NCBI GenBank assembly: GCA_015501585.1
Contig: JADNRY010000055.1
Span: 186,001 to 250,000, forward strand
Source of the DNA: Rhodocollybia butyracea
Lineage: Eukaryota; Basidiomycota; Agaricomycetes; Agaricales; Omphalotaceae
DNA length: 64,000 bases
Direction: 5' to 3'
A model generated the notes under the pieces. That model made no database searches. It saw only the letters and a list, made by a program, of their open reading frames with translations, and was not told where the DNA came from. Positions 1-11,965 of this stretch are shown piece after piece. Position 1 is the first letter of the stretch, and each line of letters begins with the position of its first letter. Both the position numbers and the translations under genes were made by a program.

Positions 1-58
1 TCCCCATTCCGACGCTGGTACTAGCAGCACACCTAAGCCGCATGTTGGTTTTATAGCC

Positions 59-1544
59 ATGTCCACTGTGGAAGATCTATCCTACACACCTTCGGCAGAA
101 GAAAAGACTCGAGATGCCGCTCAAATTGTAGCCACTGGACGTCGAAGCTGGAAGACCCTAAAGGGTAGAGGCGAAGCGGTTTGGCCTCCTCATTTGTACG
201 TGCTTTTCTTGGTTTAGGTGTTATAGATCTCATTTTTCTTCTCGATTACCACAGAGAAGCCGCTTTGATAGAAGGTGCGCTCTTGTTCAACTTTCACATG
301 GTTGCTGCTAACCACAAAGAATAGCACTAGAGAAGTACAAACCTGACGATTTACGATCCAACAAAACTTTGGGGCGTTTCAGCATGAGGAACCGGTTCAT
401 TTCGGACTTTATTTACGAAACTACCGGGAAGCGGAGGACTCCAAAGCAAGTCGGCAGTCGTCTTCAGCAATTAAGGGATACTTGTAAAAGCGATAGAAGT
501 TTGTGTTCTGTTCACTCTTCCTTTCGCTATCTGAAACGTGCATGCAGTTATGCATCTGATTTCTCGTCGGAATACCGAGAACGAACAGGAGTCGAGTGGA
601 TCTTCTTCCAGCAAAAGCCCATCCGTGTCTCCTGCTCCAGAAATTCACACCGCTTCTCATGATCTCAAAAAGGTCGTCTGGGTCAATATCGTCCTGGAAC
701 AGTTATCGTGGCCTTCGCCTCCGCCGGTCATCAACATTGTGGATACCGAAGAACTTATGCCTCTATCAGTCCATCTTGCTCCAAATTCTCGAATGGATGC
801 TATTTCCTCGGCTTATGGTTCAGTATTATCGAAATTAGAGCCGGTAGTCACCCTCGCTTCGCCCTATACCATGGATCTTTATTGCTCGTTCTCCGTGTTT
901 GCGGACGGGACTGGGCTTCCCATCCACAACGAGTCTTCAATGTTGACTTTGCACTCCACAACACATGGCTCTGGTAACATATATAGCGCGTCTCTCGTTC
1001 CCGGGCTCTGGAAATCGCTCTGCGACAGTACCAGTAAGTGATGTCGCTATTGCGAACGTACCTCGCGCGTCTCAACATATTCTAGCGCCTACGCGATTTA
1101 CGATTATGCAGACCTTGTATCTGGCCCTAGAATCTTCTGGGAATACCCAGGACAACATGCATATATCTGTTGCCTACAACTTTATATGCCCAGAATCAAA
1201 CAATGAATTCTTAGATGCTGAATACAAACCCAACAATTTTTCTCCGGTAAATCGAATGTATTTTGCTCTCGGAATCTCGTCTAATTCCTTGTCACTATAT
1301 GAATGGACAGCCAAGGGACCCCATGCCTGCGCGCCCCTGGAATACAGATGTTATGCGCACCAGTGACGTTGGATGGAACTCGCAAGCTAGCGCCACCATC
1401 CTATACCACTCTGGTTTTACCACCAGATCCGATGTACCTTCAATTTCTCAAGATGATAGAGGGCTGATGTGTTCAGGAGATTCTTGGCCCATAGATGGGC
1501 AGAGGTATACACCGCAGACCTTAGGTAGCTTACCATATTGCTAA
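59..1544 (+). CDS. TEA/ATTS-domain transcription factor
   Basis: DNA-binding regulator of the fungal TEC1/AbaA class, expected in the nucleus. My model has six exons: 59-195, 255-274, 325-483, 548-1033, 1086-1246 and 1311-1544 (398 aa), all with GT-AG borders and matching phases. The TEA domain is spread over exons 1-3: GRRSWKTLKGRGEAVWPPHL, then a helix rich in E/A/L, then a third helix containing TGKRRTPKQVGSRLQQLRDT. The C-terminal half has no domain I recognise. The frame is open upstream to base 2, so the true start may lie outside the window; ATG 59 is simply the first in frame. The last intron is less certain: without it the protein stops at 1366. Family assignment is strong; target genes cannot be read from sequence. 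Confidence 0.85.
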
Positions 1545-2192
1545 TACTACTATTCACGATACCTCTTTTACACTTTACACTAGTATATAGTATTCATTTA
1601 ACTTCGTATGTATACATTTTGTTAAAGTAATCCTAGCGCAAATAAAGTAGTAAACTATATCTCACCACGGATGTGGACCATACGTTAAGTTTGCGAAACT
1701 CGACTATCCTCCTGAGTTACTTTGGCATTGTCGTTGGCAAGCTCCATGACGTTGTATTTATGTAAAGTGTAATAGTCCTTGGTAATAGACATGCCACAAA
1801 CACTCTGAAAGGGCATGAGACTGCGTTCATCGACACCATTGCAGTACTCACTTTGAACATTTCGACCAAAATGAACAGTTCTGGTTTCATTAAATCAACT
1901 TTAAAAATTTTGGAACACTTTCAGCTATGGCCTGTATGACCGCGGATCGCTCCAGAGTGGTGTGATTTCGCATTCTCAATTCAATTTTGTACTGCGAAAA
2001 TAAACACTCGCAGTTTTGCTTTCCTCTGAGCTTCCTTGACTTACGGTAGTTGAAGAGTTTCCAGGATTTTGGGAAAGATAGGTTTCAATAACTGTCTTGC
2101 AGAGGGCTTGCATTTCTGATAAACCGGTGTAACATGTCGCTGAAACGGGGACGAAACGGTAGGTATACCTGATGCCAATTTTTATTATTAAG
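1545..2192. other. intergenic / possible 3' exon of minus-strand gene
   Basis: AT-rich stretch without a convincing gene. A 74-codon minus-strand frame at 1976-2200 could be a further 3' exon of the unknown gene to its right (a GTAAAG donor and a TCAG acceptor exist), but the phases do not join cleanly, so I left it out. Confidence 0.4.
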
Positions 2193-2790
2193 CTATTCAA
2201 GAACTGGAAATGCCTTTACCGTGTCCGAGTTACACCAGTTGACTGAACATTCCGAATGTGGGTTTCCACCAGTTGAACGGGGTCTACCGGAGACTTGCAA
2301 GATATGAAAACTACTATGATAGAATCGGCATGTGAATTCTGACCGGAAAATAAAGACGATACCGCATGGTGTATGCGTCTGGCAGCTCGCTGTATCGTAT
2401 AAGATTCAAGAATAGATCGAAAAACCTCCACATTGCTCACCAAATTTTTGTTCCGATCTAGGTCGCTTAAAAGCAGTGACCTCGTTATTGATTTGGTCTT
2501 CGATGGAGAGCCCTTCAGAGGCAGCTTCTTCGTCATTATCGGAGCCATTCGTGGAGGTATTTATGGGCCAAAGATCTGCGGCAACCTGAGGTCTCATTAA
2601 CAGCAATCCTAATGCCTGATAATCGATAATGCCCAATACCGAATCAAAAAGATCATACAGTTCGCCAACTGTTTGTTTTTCCTTTCCCTTCACGCCTAGC
2701 AGATAGAATAAGTGAAAATGCTTCATTTCTAGACAGGTACTCACAGCTTACCCAGATGCCTGGCCCATCAACAGATTTTTTACTTGACAT
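2193..2790 (-). CDS. spliced protein of unknown function
   Basis: Three exons can be joined: 2745-2790, 2441-2695 and 2193-2389, separated by 49- and 51-nt introns with GTGAGT/TAG and GTGAGC/CAG borders. The start MSSKKSVDGPGIWVS is in frame with the second exon, which has a protein-like block (GELYDLFDSVLGIIDYQALG) followed by an acidic linker (NGSDNDEEAASEG). The third exon has a Phe-rich stretch (FIFRSEFTCRFYHSSFHILQ). I do not recognise a family. The C-terminus is uncertain because another intron just before the stop could lead into sequence near 1976-2160. Confidence 0.5.
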
Positions 2791-4285
2791 TCCATCCTTC
2801 AAGTTCACAGTTCAGTATCGTATCAATAACTTCGTATAGTAGAGAGTGAGTTGACCGAGATGTATTTTCTCTTCCTTTTTCTGTCAGAGTTTTGCGATTT
2901 GCGTTTTAAATCTGCCATGGGTGTAGGACGATGGTAGAAAAATGATTGTAGGTAAAAGTAGGTCAATTAAAATCCGATAGCGCTCGGGCCGCCTTGTCGT
3001 GAAAACTGGGCGCCAAAGTGATTCTGCCAAACATTCCTGACATGGATGTGGGTCAAAATGAAACATGGGTTAGGTTGGGCCATAGTGCAACTGTATCGTA
3101 TGTGTCCAAGTTTTCCAAAAGCTCATAGCCAAGAACAAGATTGGAGCAAGATATAATCACAATCTCTCGAGTGCAGGCTGAGCACCGTGTTCCCAGTGAC
3201 CTCTGCTGTGAATGTATGCGACATTGGATTAGTTACTTTCCTATTTGTTAAGTATCACTAAACGGCCCACGCTTATTTCTTGGCACCGCATCATGTCAAC
3301 CTTGAAAGTTGAAACAAGTAGAACTTGTTGCATACCAGCTTTGTCGGAGCTCTAATAATTTACTAAAAGCTCGGATCCATCTGGAATCTTCAAATTCATT
3401 TGTTACCTCAGTGTCCCGACCATCTGCTATCAAACCTGGGGACTTTCCGATACTTTTAGATGCGACACGGCCCACAAATCGTGTATAACCCTACTATAGG
3501 CCGCCGATACCTCATTTACAATCCCGCTCAGTACTGAGTGTTTCCCCCCGAGATGTAAAAAAAGGATCCCGGATCTCAAAAGCGGAGATATTACTGCGAA
3601 TAAAAATAAAGCCAGCTATCATGAACAATATCAGTCCTTCCGAAATCATCGTGTGTTCAGAGTGTGTTGAGGGGCATAAACGAAGAGGGTATATGTAGGA
3701 TAAATTTCCTTCAAGGCTAGGTGGGCAGTGTCCGCGGGAACTAAGGTAAAAAAAGAAGCTAGCACGGCCTGGTCGCACGGGAACATATGTATCTTTCTGG
3801 CTGTCCAAATCGCTCAACGAAGGACTTCCTTCCGCTTTTGGAAATCACAATTCAAAATACAGGCTCAATTCGCCAGCAACTTCGGGGAGATTGGTGAGGA
3901 CTTTCAACTCTTCCAGCAAGCAACGGGAATAGAACGTTGGCCCCAAGTCGTAGAAATTTTATTTTCGACAGGCATCGGTGGTCTCGAATAGGGTACTAAT
4001 AGACGAGTTCCTTGAAGGAATTCGAAGCGGGTAAAAACGACTGGGCGACGGGGGAGCGGCATCTGTGAAATTTCAATCTAAACTGAAACTGAAGATAGTT
4101 TAGTAGAAATGTACGAGTAGGCCTAACCTTTATTGCTCGAACTTACGAGGCCACGGGACAATATATTTCGATCAAAACGTACACTTAACAGCTTGATGTT
4201 TTTTTTAACCTCCACTCACTAGCATTCACACTGTAATACACTTTTTACTTTTTTTTCGTAACCTGAATGAGTGTACTCCGGATGG
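2791..4285. other. intergenic, no gene seen
   Basis: About 1.5 kb with only short unsupported frames (for example near 3512-3817 minus and 3728-3991 plus). None has splice-consistent neighbours or recognisable motifs. It ends at the 5' LTR of a retroelement. Confidence 0.5.
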
Positions 4286-4539
4286 TGTCGAGCTTCATAC
4301 GCGTCTACGTATGAATCTCGTCATATTACTTTATTTAGTATTTTGTACAAATATTTACAGTATATAAAATCCGTACTTGTACTGAGACAAATAATAACAC
4401 TTTGGATCCAAACCACGATCTCTTTACCAGCTCTTCGGATTTTAATCCCTGAGACGAGTAGGGACTGGCTATATCTCGAGCGGGTCCCCCGCCGAACTCG
4501 ATACTTCAATCCGAGTGCAAACTCAATTGAATTATCACA
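4286..4539 (+). repeat. 5' LTR of the non-autonomous element
   Basis: 254 bp, TGTCGAGC...TTATCACA. Near the start is an inverted pair TTCATACG / CGTATGAA around 6 bases. A TATA-like TATATAAAAT follows further in. I see no difference from the copy at 5826-6079. Confidence 0.9.
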
Positions 4540-5825
4540 TCTGGAGCCCACCACGAGGGGGGATCCAAGGCAGATTGTCAACACCCCTATTTTTATTCCT
4601 CTCGGACTACTCCGACGACGCCACTTATTCTCACTCACACTCATTTAATCACTTCACGAATACATTCGACGTCTCATCTGCTGACTTTATCCGACGACTA
4701 TCTCATATCTTTGAACATGTCGTTATTCAGCAAGCCCCTATTGCTGCACCTTCATCCCGCCGCCCTCGCCGTCATTTCGAGAAGGGAACGTGTTGCTGGG
4801 ATGGGTGCTCGTCTTGATTCCAAGCTTGTCTTTATGCTGCCCAATGGATTTCACGAGGTTTGGCATGACAGAGATCTGATGATCAAGGCTATCGTTCTCA
4901 ATACAGGTATTTTCCTTCCGAAGAGCGATTTCGACACAGAATTCTCGAGTATCACCTCCTCCGTTATCATGTTGGCCATCATGTTGGCATTTCTTGCAAT
5001 CGCCAACAATTAGGCTGCGTCGATTTATCACCAATTCATCATTTGTGTCTATCTCCCATCGAATATTCATATTATCTTGGCAACACTCTTCCCATCTGTT
5101 CAATTGGTCCTTGCCGTTCGTCGCGCGATAGACATTCGGATCCACCTCTACTGTTGGGTGTGTCGTATCTCTTGAAGATCAAGAGGACACCGCACCGTAT
5201 TTTCCGTCTCCCAGTCTGTTTGTCAGTGTTTGATAAGTTCAGAAAGGTGCCACGAGTCGGGACCTTCCAGTCCCGAGCCCATGTTGTATCAGTTCCCTTG
5301 CCATCTGATAAGCTTTGTCTTTAAGCTTCGGTTCTATCGCACAAGTCGGGACGTTCCAAACCCAAGGCCATGATTTATCATTTTCCTTCCTATCCAACAA
5401 GCTTTGTCTATAAGCTCTGGTCTGGTCCACGAGTCAACTCCGCCTCAGGAATGTCTCTTCACTGCCTTGATTCAAAAGTCTATCCATCGTTTCTATCTTC
5501 CCATTCATCCCCTATTGCACCAGTCTTGACTCCTACATGAGCTTTCATTCCGAGGATTTTGGATGAAATGCCACATTTGTTGTTTAGTAGCTTCGAGGTC
5601 AAACTGGGCTGTTCATCCAATTGATTATATTCTTCTATTGGTTCTTCTGTGATCACCCGCTGTTTTGTATCGGTGTTGACCCCGACACGAGCTTTCATCT
5701 TGAGGATTTCAGATGCAAAGCCGCATTTGGTTTGAGGGCAAACCGGGCCGTCGAGGTGGTACACTTCCAATGTTTACTCTTTCCCACTTCCCTACCTTTT
5801 CTTTCTCTTTTAAGTAGAGAGGGGA
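4540..5825. other. interior of the non-autonomous LTR element
   Basis: No reverse transcriptase, integrase or capsid motif in any frame. The longest protein-like frames run on the minus strand, against the LTR orientation: 4738-5145 (135 codons, basic and Cys-containing, e.g. GDCKKCQHDGQHDN) and 5480-5770. The latter contains a 20-residue motif twice (KCGFASEILKMKARVGV and KCGISSKILGMKAHVGV). DNA near 5255-5430 shows a diverged repeat of roughly 87 bp containing ACnAGTCGGGAC. The interior may be captured host DNA, but I cannot name a source. Confidence 0.5.
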
Positions 5826-6079
5826 TGTCGAGCTTCATACGCGTCTACGTATGAATCTCGTCATATTACTTTATTTAGTATTTTGTACAAATATTTACAG
5901 TATATAAAATCCGTACTTGTACTGAGACAAATAATAACACTTTGGATCCAAACCACGATCTCTTTACCAGCTCTTCGGATTTTAATCCCTGAGACGAGTA
6001 GGGACTGGCTATATCTCGAGCGGGTCCCCCGCCGAACTCGATACTTCAATCCGAGTGCAAACTCAATTGAATTATCACA
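5826..6079 (+). repeat. 3' LTR of the non-autonomous element
   Basis: Second 254-bp copy. It is preceded by the polypurine tract and followed by the ATGG target duplication. Confidence 0.9.
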
Positions 6080-6139
6080 ATGGTCAAATTCTTTGGGTGG
6101 GAGGGACTGATGAACAGGAAAATAGAGTCGATGCCAGAG

Positions 6140-6820
6140 AGGCTATCTGAGTCATCCGAGGAGTCCGCAACTGCGGCTTGTAGACTTGGGTTCGGTTTCA
6201 TTCGATCGAGGTCTGCCCTTTGAGCTCTCTCGCTTTATTCGCACTCTTGTGTCTTTACAGTGAGTTGCTCAGTACGACATGCTAGATGTACCACTGGAAA
6301 CAAACCCTGCAAGAGACTGCAAGAGGTGTTTTTCCAGAACATACTTCCCAGAGTATGACATCACAGGCTAGTTTTAGTTCAACATTGTCAGGAGGGGAGT
6401 GTGAATGGGGATAAAGAGGACAGCTATCCAGGCGTTTGAGCTCAAGAGGCGGGACAGGGAGGACCACGACGAGTGTCGCTGAGAGACTTTGCGCCACAGA
6501 GATTTCCCATTATCTGCAAACTGCGATCTGTAGACTTGACACAGTTTGTCGAAGAGAGTCATATGACGCCTTGAATGACTATCCAGACCGTTCCAGGTAC
6601 GCCTGGGCCTACCTCTCATTTTATTCGCGTTACAAGGGGTTGCTCAGTATGACATGCTAGATGTGCCACTGGAAACAAACCATGCAGAGACTACAAGAGG
6701 GCATGTTCTTCCAGAATGTACTTCCCAGAGTATGACACCGTAGACTAGCTTTATTTTAACATTGTTACGGGGAGTGTGAATGGGGTGAAGAGGTCAGCTA
6801 GACAGGCGCTTAAGAGGAGG
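6140..6820. repeat. diverged tandem duplication, period about 350-376 bp
   Basis: Blocks near 6265-6435 and 6641-6810 match closely: GACATGCTAGATGT, CCACTGGAAACAAACC, CTTCCCAGAGTATGACA and GGGAGTGTGAATGGGG occur in both in order. A weaker match precedes them (CTGTAGACTTG-like words near 6180 and 6530). Indels shift the period. No coding role is evident. Confidence 0.7.
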
Positions 6821-9052
6821 GCGGGCCTCATCTCGAAAGCATCCGTCGTGTGGCTTTGGCCCACAGTACCATCCCTCTAATAGCCCTGTATTTTTTCAAT
6901 GTCGGAGACGAGGGAATGAGCCTGTTGCGCCGCGGAAAACGTCTACATCCTCAGACACTTTTCGGAAACGGCACGGGATGAATTTCGATGAGAAATATAT
7001 CTTATTCATTCGCTTTCAGCCCAATTTCTGATCAGATTCAGCCTAAACGACTAAAGGGAGCCGAAGGAGATACTTTTGAAGAGAGGAACGATATACATAT
7101 GTGTATGTCAAGGAGTTATTTTGAAGTTTCTGACAGCTTTCATGGGCTCGAACCACGGGCCAGACGTCCACCATTAGGTTAAGTAAGATATTCAATTATC
7201 TCTGGAAATCATATCCGAATCTTTGGGCTTTCAACAACTTCAACCCAGCTACGTACTCCCCTACTCCAGCTTGTGTATGGGATGGGCGGTGCGCGCATAT
7301 ACGCAGGAACGGCAGGGGTGGGATGTTGGGAAGGAAAGGAGGGCGGTGTGGGGACTTCCCTTCGGCATACGAGTTATTGTTGGGGCCTGAAGAGTACGGA
7401 GTCGGTTAAACCGGGGGGGTAGATATGAATAGATATGAATAGATATACATATTTTTGTCAACGGGTAGAGAGTAGCGGTTTGGACTTCAGCGACTACATT
7501 CACTTTCCTGGTCTCATCGCTATCATATTAGCGTTTCCATGCTTCTACGAGGGGCCGAGGGTCAGAGAATATACAGTCAAAAGGCTTCTCACATAACTTA
7601 AAAGATATTTAATCCTATCCTCGGTCAATGTTTAGTCATGACCGCTTTGAACGATGTAATTTCGAGATGTACCCTCATAGGCCGACGATTCGCGTTATGA
7701 GATCCACGGTAGTCAACACCATATCCACGTTGTTAGTGTTTATTTTCCCTCGAAGGGAATTCATTCTCATCTGGATCAGATCAGAGTATACATATCGGGA
7801 AGAGGAAAGTGTGGGGAGGAGTAACAACGCCGGCCGCTTGCGGGTGTAGACCGGGTACTGGTGGAATTAGTCTCGTTTTCCGTGCATTTGCAACGGGGAA
7901 CGACTCATACATACTGTGGACTTAACAAACACTGTCAGTCGGATATACTGTACTCATTGAATTCATTGCCTTGGGGCGTGATGGAAGATAGGCATTCTAT
8001 GAAAGTAAACCTCTTCAAGCAGGACAACCTAACAACACCACGGCTCAATCCAATCACGCTCATTGGACGGTACCTTTTGAAGGCATGTGGATCGATAAGC
8101 TTTAATGATCATCAACTAAAGACTTCAAAGACTTCATCAGCAAAGAAATTGTAAGGAGCCGGCTAAAGACGGATCTTTTAGAAAGAAAAATGGAGATAGG
8201 AAAAAAAATCTGAATGAGTTGGTAGGGAAAATGGCAAGACCAAAGATACGACAATATCACCGGTGGAAGTGGAAGCGAGAGGGCGATCCACAATGGTAAA
8301 TGCAAATGAATTGAATCCTGATTCAGATTCGTCAAGTGGCGAACTTATCCAGGGGGATCTCGGAAAGCTCCTATTGTCAGCTGGACTCACGCCACCTGAA
8401 TGGCTTAGGCCACAGCCGGTAATACTTTTACCTTACCTACCTATATGCCTGTACTTTGGAAGAAAGGGAGATTTGCGGATAAACGAGAGTCGCCAAGCAT
8501 CGGTGCACGTCCTTCCGTAGCTAGGAGTTGACGAAGCACCGTCTCGAAATAAGTTTGCAGTCTTCACAACGTACAGCTCGTTTGGAGGATTTGCAGTAAC
8601 TGACAGTGATAAATTGCACGCCAGGCGTTGTTTTGCATAGCTTCAAGTCCCTAATATGGCTCGAGAACTGGATGGCGCAGCGGCTTGGGCTTCCCATTGT
8701 TGCCATGTGTCTCTACCTACAGGCCATCAAAGTGTTATGATACAGTACACACCGGCAATGCTCATAGAGACGACAAGCCAAAGGCTACCGAGGTACAGTC
8801 TCTAAGAACTTGACAACACATTTACACAGACAAGAAAGATGGAAGTTTGTGCGAAAACCAACCGGAGACACACGGTTCAACGGAGTAACACACGGGACTG
8901 AGATCATGTGTTCTGGGGTATATCTTTATCACTTTGCCGAATTCAAACCTCACTTGTCTTTTTCCATCTTTCTCTCTCTCTCCTCATCGTCGTCGCCGTC
9001 GACGACAGTCCCGTTGCCCAATCTGGCTGTTCTTGCCCAACCTTCGCCTATC
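6821..9052. other. long intergenic stretch, no confident gene
   Basis: Small unsupported frames only. The one at 8263-8520 begins with a protein-like stretch (GDLGKLLLSAGLTPPEWLRP) but has no clear partner exon. A short GATATGAATA repeat lies near 7421-7450. The last 150 bp carry a pyrimidine-rich tract (CTCTCTCTCTCCTCATCGTC) typical of fungal core promoters, feeding the bHLH gene. Confidence 0.45.
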
Positions 9053-10342
9053 ATGTCAGATCTCCTAACTCCCTCAGAAAGTCAAGCTTTTCAGACTTTT
9101 CTTTCTACCATGGATTATAATGAATCCAATGATGTACGAAACGTGGAATGGACATATGAGAACGGCGCACAGGGCCATCACATGCCAGATATACCCCATT
9201 TACAGGGACGGGAAGCTCTGGCGAAAGCCACGAAAGACTTAATGTCTCTCGACGCTGAAGGCTGGAACTCTGCACCAGCGGTGCACCAGTACCAGCAACA
9301 GCAACAGCATTCATACAACTTTATGAACAACCAGCCATCGCAGTATGGCTACGATCATCGACAGCCTGGTATCTACCAGCAGCAGCAGCATTCACAGTCG
9401 GAATTTCCTTTTCTCTCAAAGCAGGGCTCTCAGTCACCGCATTCATCATTGAACCGTTCACATTCTACTCCTTCACACTCTGTAAACAATGGTCATCTAC
9501 CTCAGCCTATATCTATATCCCCTTCTCATACTCTTGGACAGGATCCGCATACCGGATCCAACATTAGGTCTTCCTTTAGCTCAATGAGTTCTCCGCCGAC
9601 TACGGCGTCATCTTCTCAGTTCTCGTTTGCAAGTTCCAGCAGTCACGGAGCTTCAAGTTCATCTACTATTCCTTCACCATCTTCCTCGGCAGACCATTCT
9701 TCCGGATCACCTGGAATTAGTTCCACCAAACGCGCTTTAGATTCGATGTCCTATCTCCCATCCAACAAACGCTCACGTCCTTCTCCACCTGCTGCTCCTT
9801 CACTTCCAACCAAAACCACACTGTTATCGCCATCACAGAAAAAGGCCAACCACATACAATCGGAGCAGAAAAGACGTGCCAATATCCGTCGGGGATACGA
9901 GGCACTTTGTGAGACGGTACCCTCTCTTCGCGAAGCCATTCGAGCTGAGGAAGAGGCTCAAATAGCTTTGGATGGCACAAACGGCAACGGAAAGAAGCCG
10001 AAGAGAGGTAGACGAGCAAAAATTGACGATGGTACTGGGAGAAAGTCGATGGTCGGGCAGGGCCGAGAAGTGAGAATATTGTGCTGGGAAAGAGTAAGTT
10101 CTCGTTTCACCTCTGTTACCGAATCCACGGCTAATTCTATTCTAGCTATTGAATATATCAAGGAGCTCCTGGATGACCGTCAAGACCTTCTTACTCGCCT
10201 AGAGCGTGCACGCTCATCGCTTTCTCCTGATCATCGTTCTGGAAAACCTTCAGACCCACAACCTTTGTGGGAGAGAGAATGGAAGGGCGGCAGTGGCAAG
10301 GATGGTGATGGTGATGAAGAGGAAGAAGAAGAGGAAGAGTGA
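9053..10342 (+). CDS. bHLH transcription factor, frame discontinuity in the loop
   Basis: Start MSDLLTPSESQAFQTFL at 9053. A long Gln/Ser/Pro-rich region with poly-Q precedes a basic helix-loop-helix: NHIQSEQKRRANIRRGYEAL (basic region and helix 1), then a long charged loop, then IEYIKELLDDRQDLLTRLER (helix 2) and an acidic Glu-rich tail. A 52-nt intron (10094-10145, GTAAGT...CTAG) fits only if the preceding exon reads SENIVLGK, one frame off. Two explanations exist: a 53-nt GT-AG intron at 10008-10060, which joins KRG to PRSENIVLGK in phase, or one base missing in the GGG at 10037-10039, which would keep EKVDGRAGPRSEN. I favour the second because that loop looks conserved from memory of the family. 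Confidence 0.8.
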   Translation: MSDLLTPSESQAFQTFLSTMDYNESNDVRNVEWTYENGAQGHHMPDIPHLQGREALAKATKDLMSLDAEGWNSAPAVHQYQQQQQHSYNFMNNQPSQYGYDHRQPGIYQQQQHSQSEFPFLSKQGSQSPHSSLNRSHSTPSHSVNNGHLPQPISISPSHTLGQDPHTGSNIRSSFSSMSSPPTTASSSQFSFASSSSHGASSSSTIPSPSSSADHSSGSPGISSTKRALDSMSYLPSNKRSRPSPPAAPSLPTKTTLLSPSQKKANHIQSEQKRRANIRRGYEALCETVPSLREAIRAEEEAQIALDGTNGNGKKPKRGRRAKIDDGTGRKSMVGQGREVRILCWERVSSRFTSVTESTANSILAIEYIKELLDDRQDLLTRLERARSSLSPDHRSGKPSDPQPLWEREWKGGSGKDGDGDEEEEEEEE

Positions 10343-11965
10343 ACGACACCTTTTGGTTCTCATGCCCCAACGCAACCCTTATGCTGCCCTACTGTTTCTC
10401 AGGTTTACGACTACGCTTTGGCTTGCGTAGATGATCTTTCAACGCGCTATTCAATGACAGGTAACGTGCTCTAGCTTACTTTTGGTCCCTGTTAATTCTT
10501 CGATTCTATACGACATGTTCGTTCGTCATTCCTTCATACTGTAAATTATCTTCACATATTCTTTCCCTCCTACATTATGATATAATTATTTCTTGCCTTC
10601 CCCCGCTTGATTTACACTACACCACCTTTTATTTTACCTTCAGGGTATCAATATTTTACTCATGGACTCTGAAATTCTCCGCTTGCGTGGCCTTCTTTCT
10701 TTTACTATTCGCTATGATCCCGCACGCCATCCGCTCTTTATGATTGCTTTACACTGTCCTTGGGAACTGTAGTCCATGTAAATGTACTCGTATTGTAAAA
10801 TATCGAGAAAAACACCGCCATACATTGCTCCAGTGCGGAAGGAAATTCAAATTAATCGATATCGTGACTAGTACGGAATTGGGAGGCCAAAGCGGTCATT
10901 AGCAAAGCGAACGATATAGTCTTAATGCAATTTCTACCCGACGTGTTAGAGAAATGAAACGGTGGCACAAACAGAGATGACCAAGGCCCCACCTTCCTGC
11001 TTACTCGGAGAGTACCCGTATCGGCAATATCTCCAAAACGGTAATGTGAGGAGCTGGCATCGCCTTGTTTTGATTACACAGATTGCCTTGAATCGTTAAT
11101 TCGCTCCAGTTGCCGAAAAGTAACAGTTACCAGACGCCATAGTACTCCTATACTCGGAGGCCGTTGTTGTCCTGAGTATAAAGCAGGTATACAGCCGGCT
11201 CTCGACTGCTCTTAGTATACTTCACGATCGTTGCTGCTGCGCAAAGACCAGCGTCTCTCTTTCTTGATTTCTCAAAGTCAATCTCTAGGTTACCTATAGT
11301 AAGCGACAATCGCCGCAGTTTGGGTTCCCTGGCGTCATTACAATTCAGCTATATCCATCGCAATTGACTACTAACTGATCACTGCAGCTGCACAGACTTG
11401 CACTGCACATTTAGAATCGCATTTTAATTACTCCGCTTATCTTAATAATTTTCGGTTGTTTTTATCAATCTTGGGAGTGTTGGCAGATCGTTCCTCCAGA
11501 GCGGAACGAGAGGGGCTTCGGATCGTTTTTACTTACTATTGTATTATGATCTCATCACCAGTCGAGCCCAGGCGTTTTACAATGTTGCGCGCGCGCTGGT
11601 CTTTACTGAGAATAGATGGGAATCCTAATTGACAAATGTGAAGAACATGCATGACAACTGCACCTACTTGCTCGCCTTGAAACTGCCGGTCTCAGCGCTG
11701 GAGGTTCTCTACGGCAATCTGCCGTGGATGGGGCTTGGAGACAGACCATGTTAGAACTGTAGATGTTCGCTCATCGACCTGGCCTCAGTTTCCCCTTACC
11801 TTGACAGCGAAAGGTCTGTCAGCAAAACACTAAGACATTTTCTGGCACCTCAGTCTTCGACAACATGATGGCAAAATGGCATTCACTGGAAGCGTTGCTG
11901 TGATACTTGGTAACTTACGTAGTTACACTTCATACTACGACTCGTGACTTGAAGTCTGTTTGTGG
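10343..11965. other. intergenic, no gene seen
   Basis: About 1.6 kb between convergent genes: the bHLH 3' end and the 3' end of the minus-strand BNR_4 gene. No long open frame and no recognisable RNA gene. Confidence 0.5.

Larger units (their letters stand above)
4286..6079 (+). mobile_element. non-autonomous LTR retrotransposon (TRIM/LARD-like)
   Basis: Two 254-bp direct repeats that look identical, both beginning TG and ending CA, flank a 1,286-bp interior with no gag or pol. The host flanks show a 4-bp ATGG duplication (4282-4285 and 6080-6083). Two bases inside the 5' LTR is a primer-binding-site-like TGGAGCCCACCACGAGG. Directly before the 3' LTR is a purine tract (AGTAGAGAGGGGA). These place transcription on the plus strand. 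Lack of coding capacity implies that enzymes from another element moved it. Identical LTRs imply a recent insertion. The size lies between classical TRIM and LARD elements. Confidence 0.85.
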
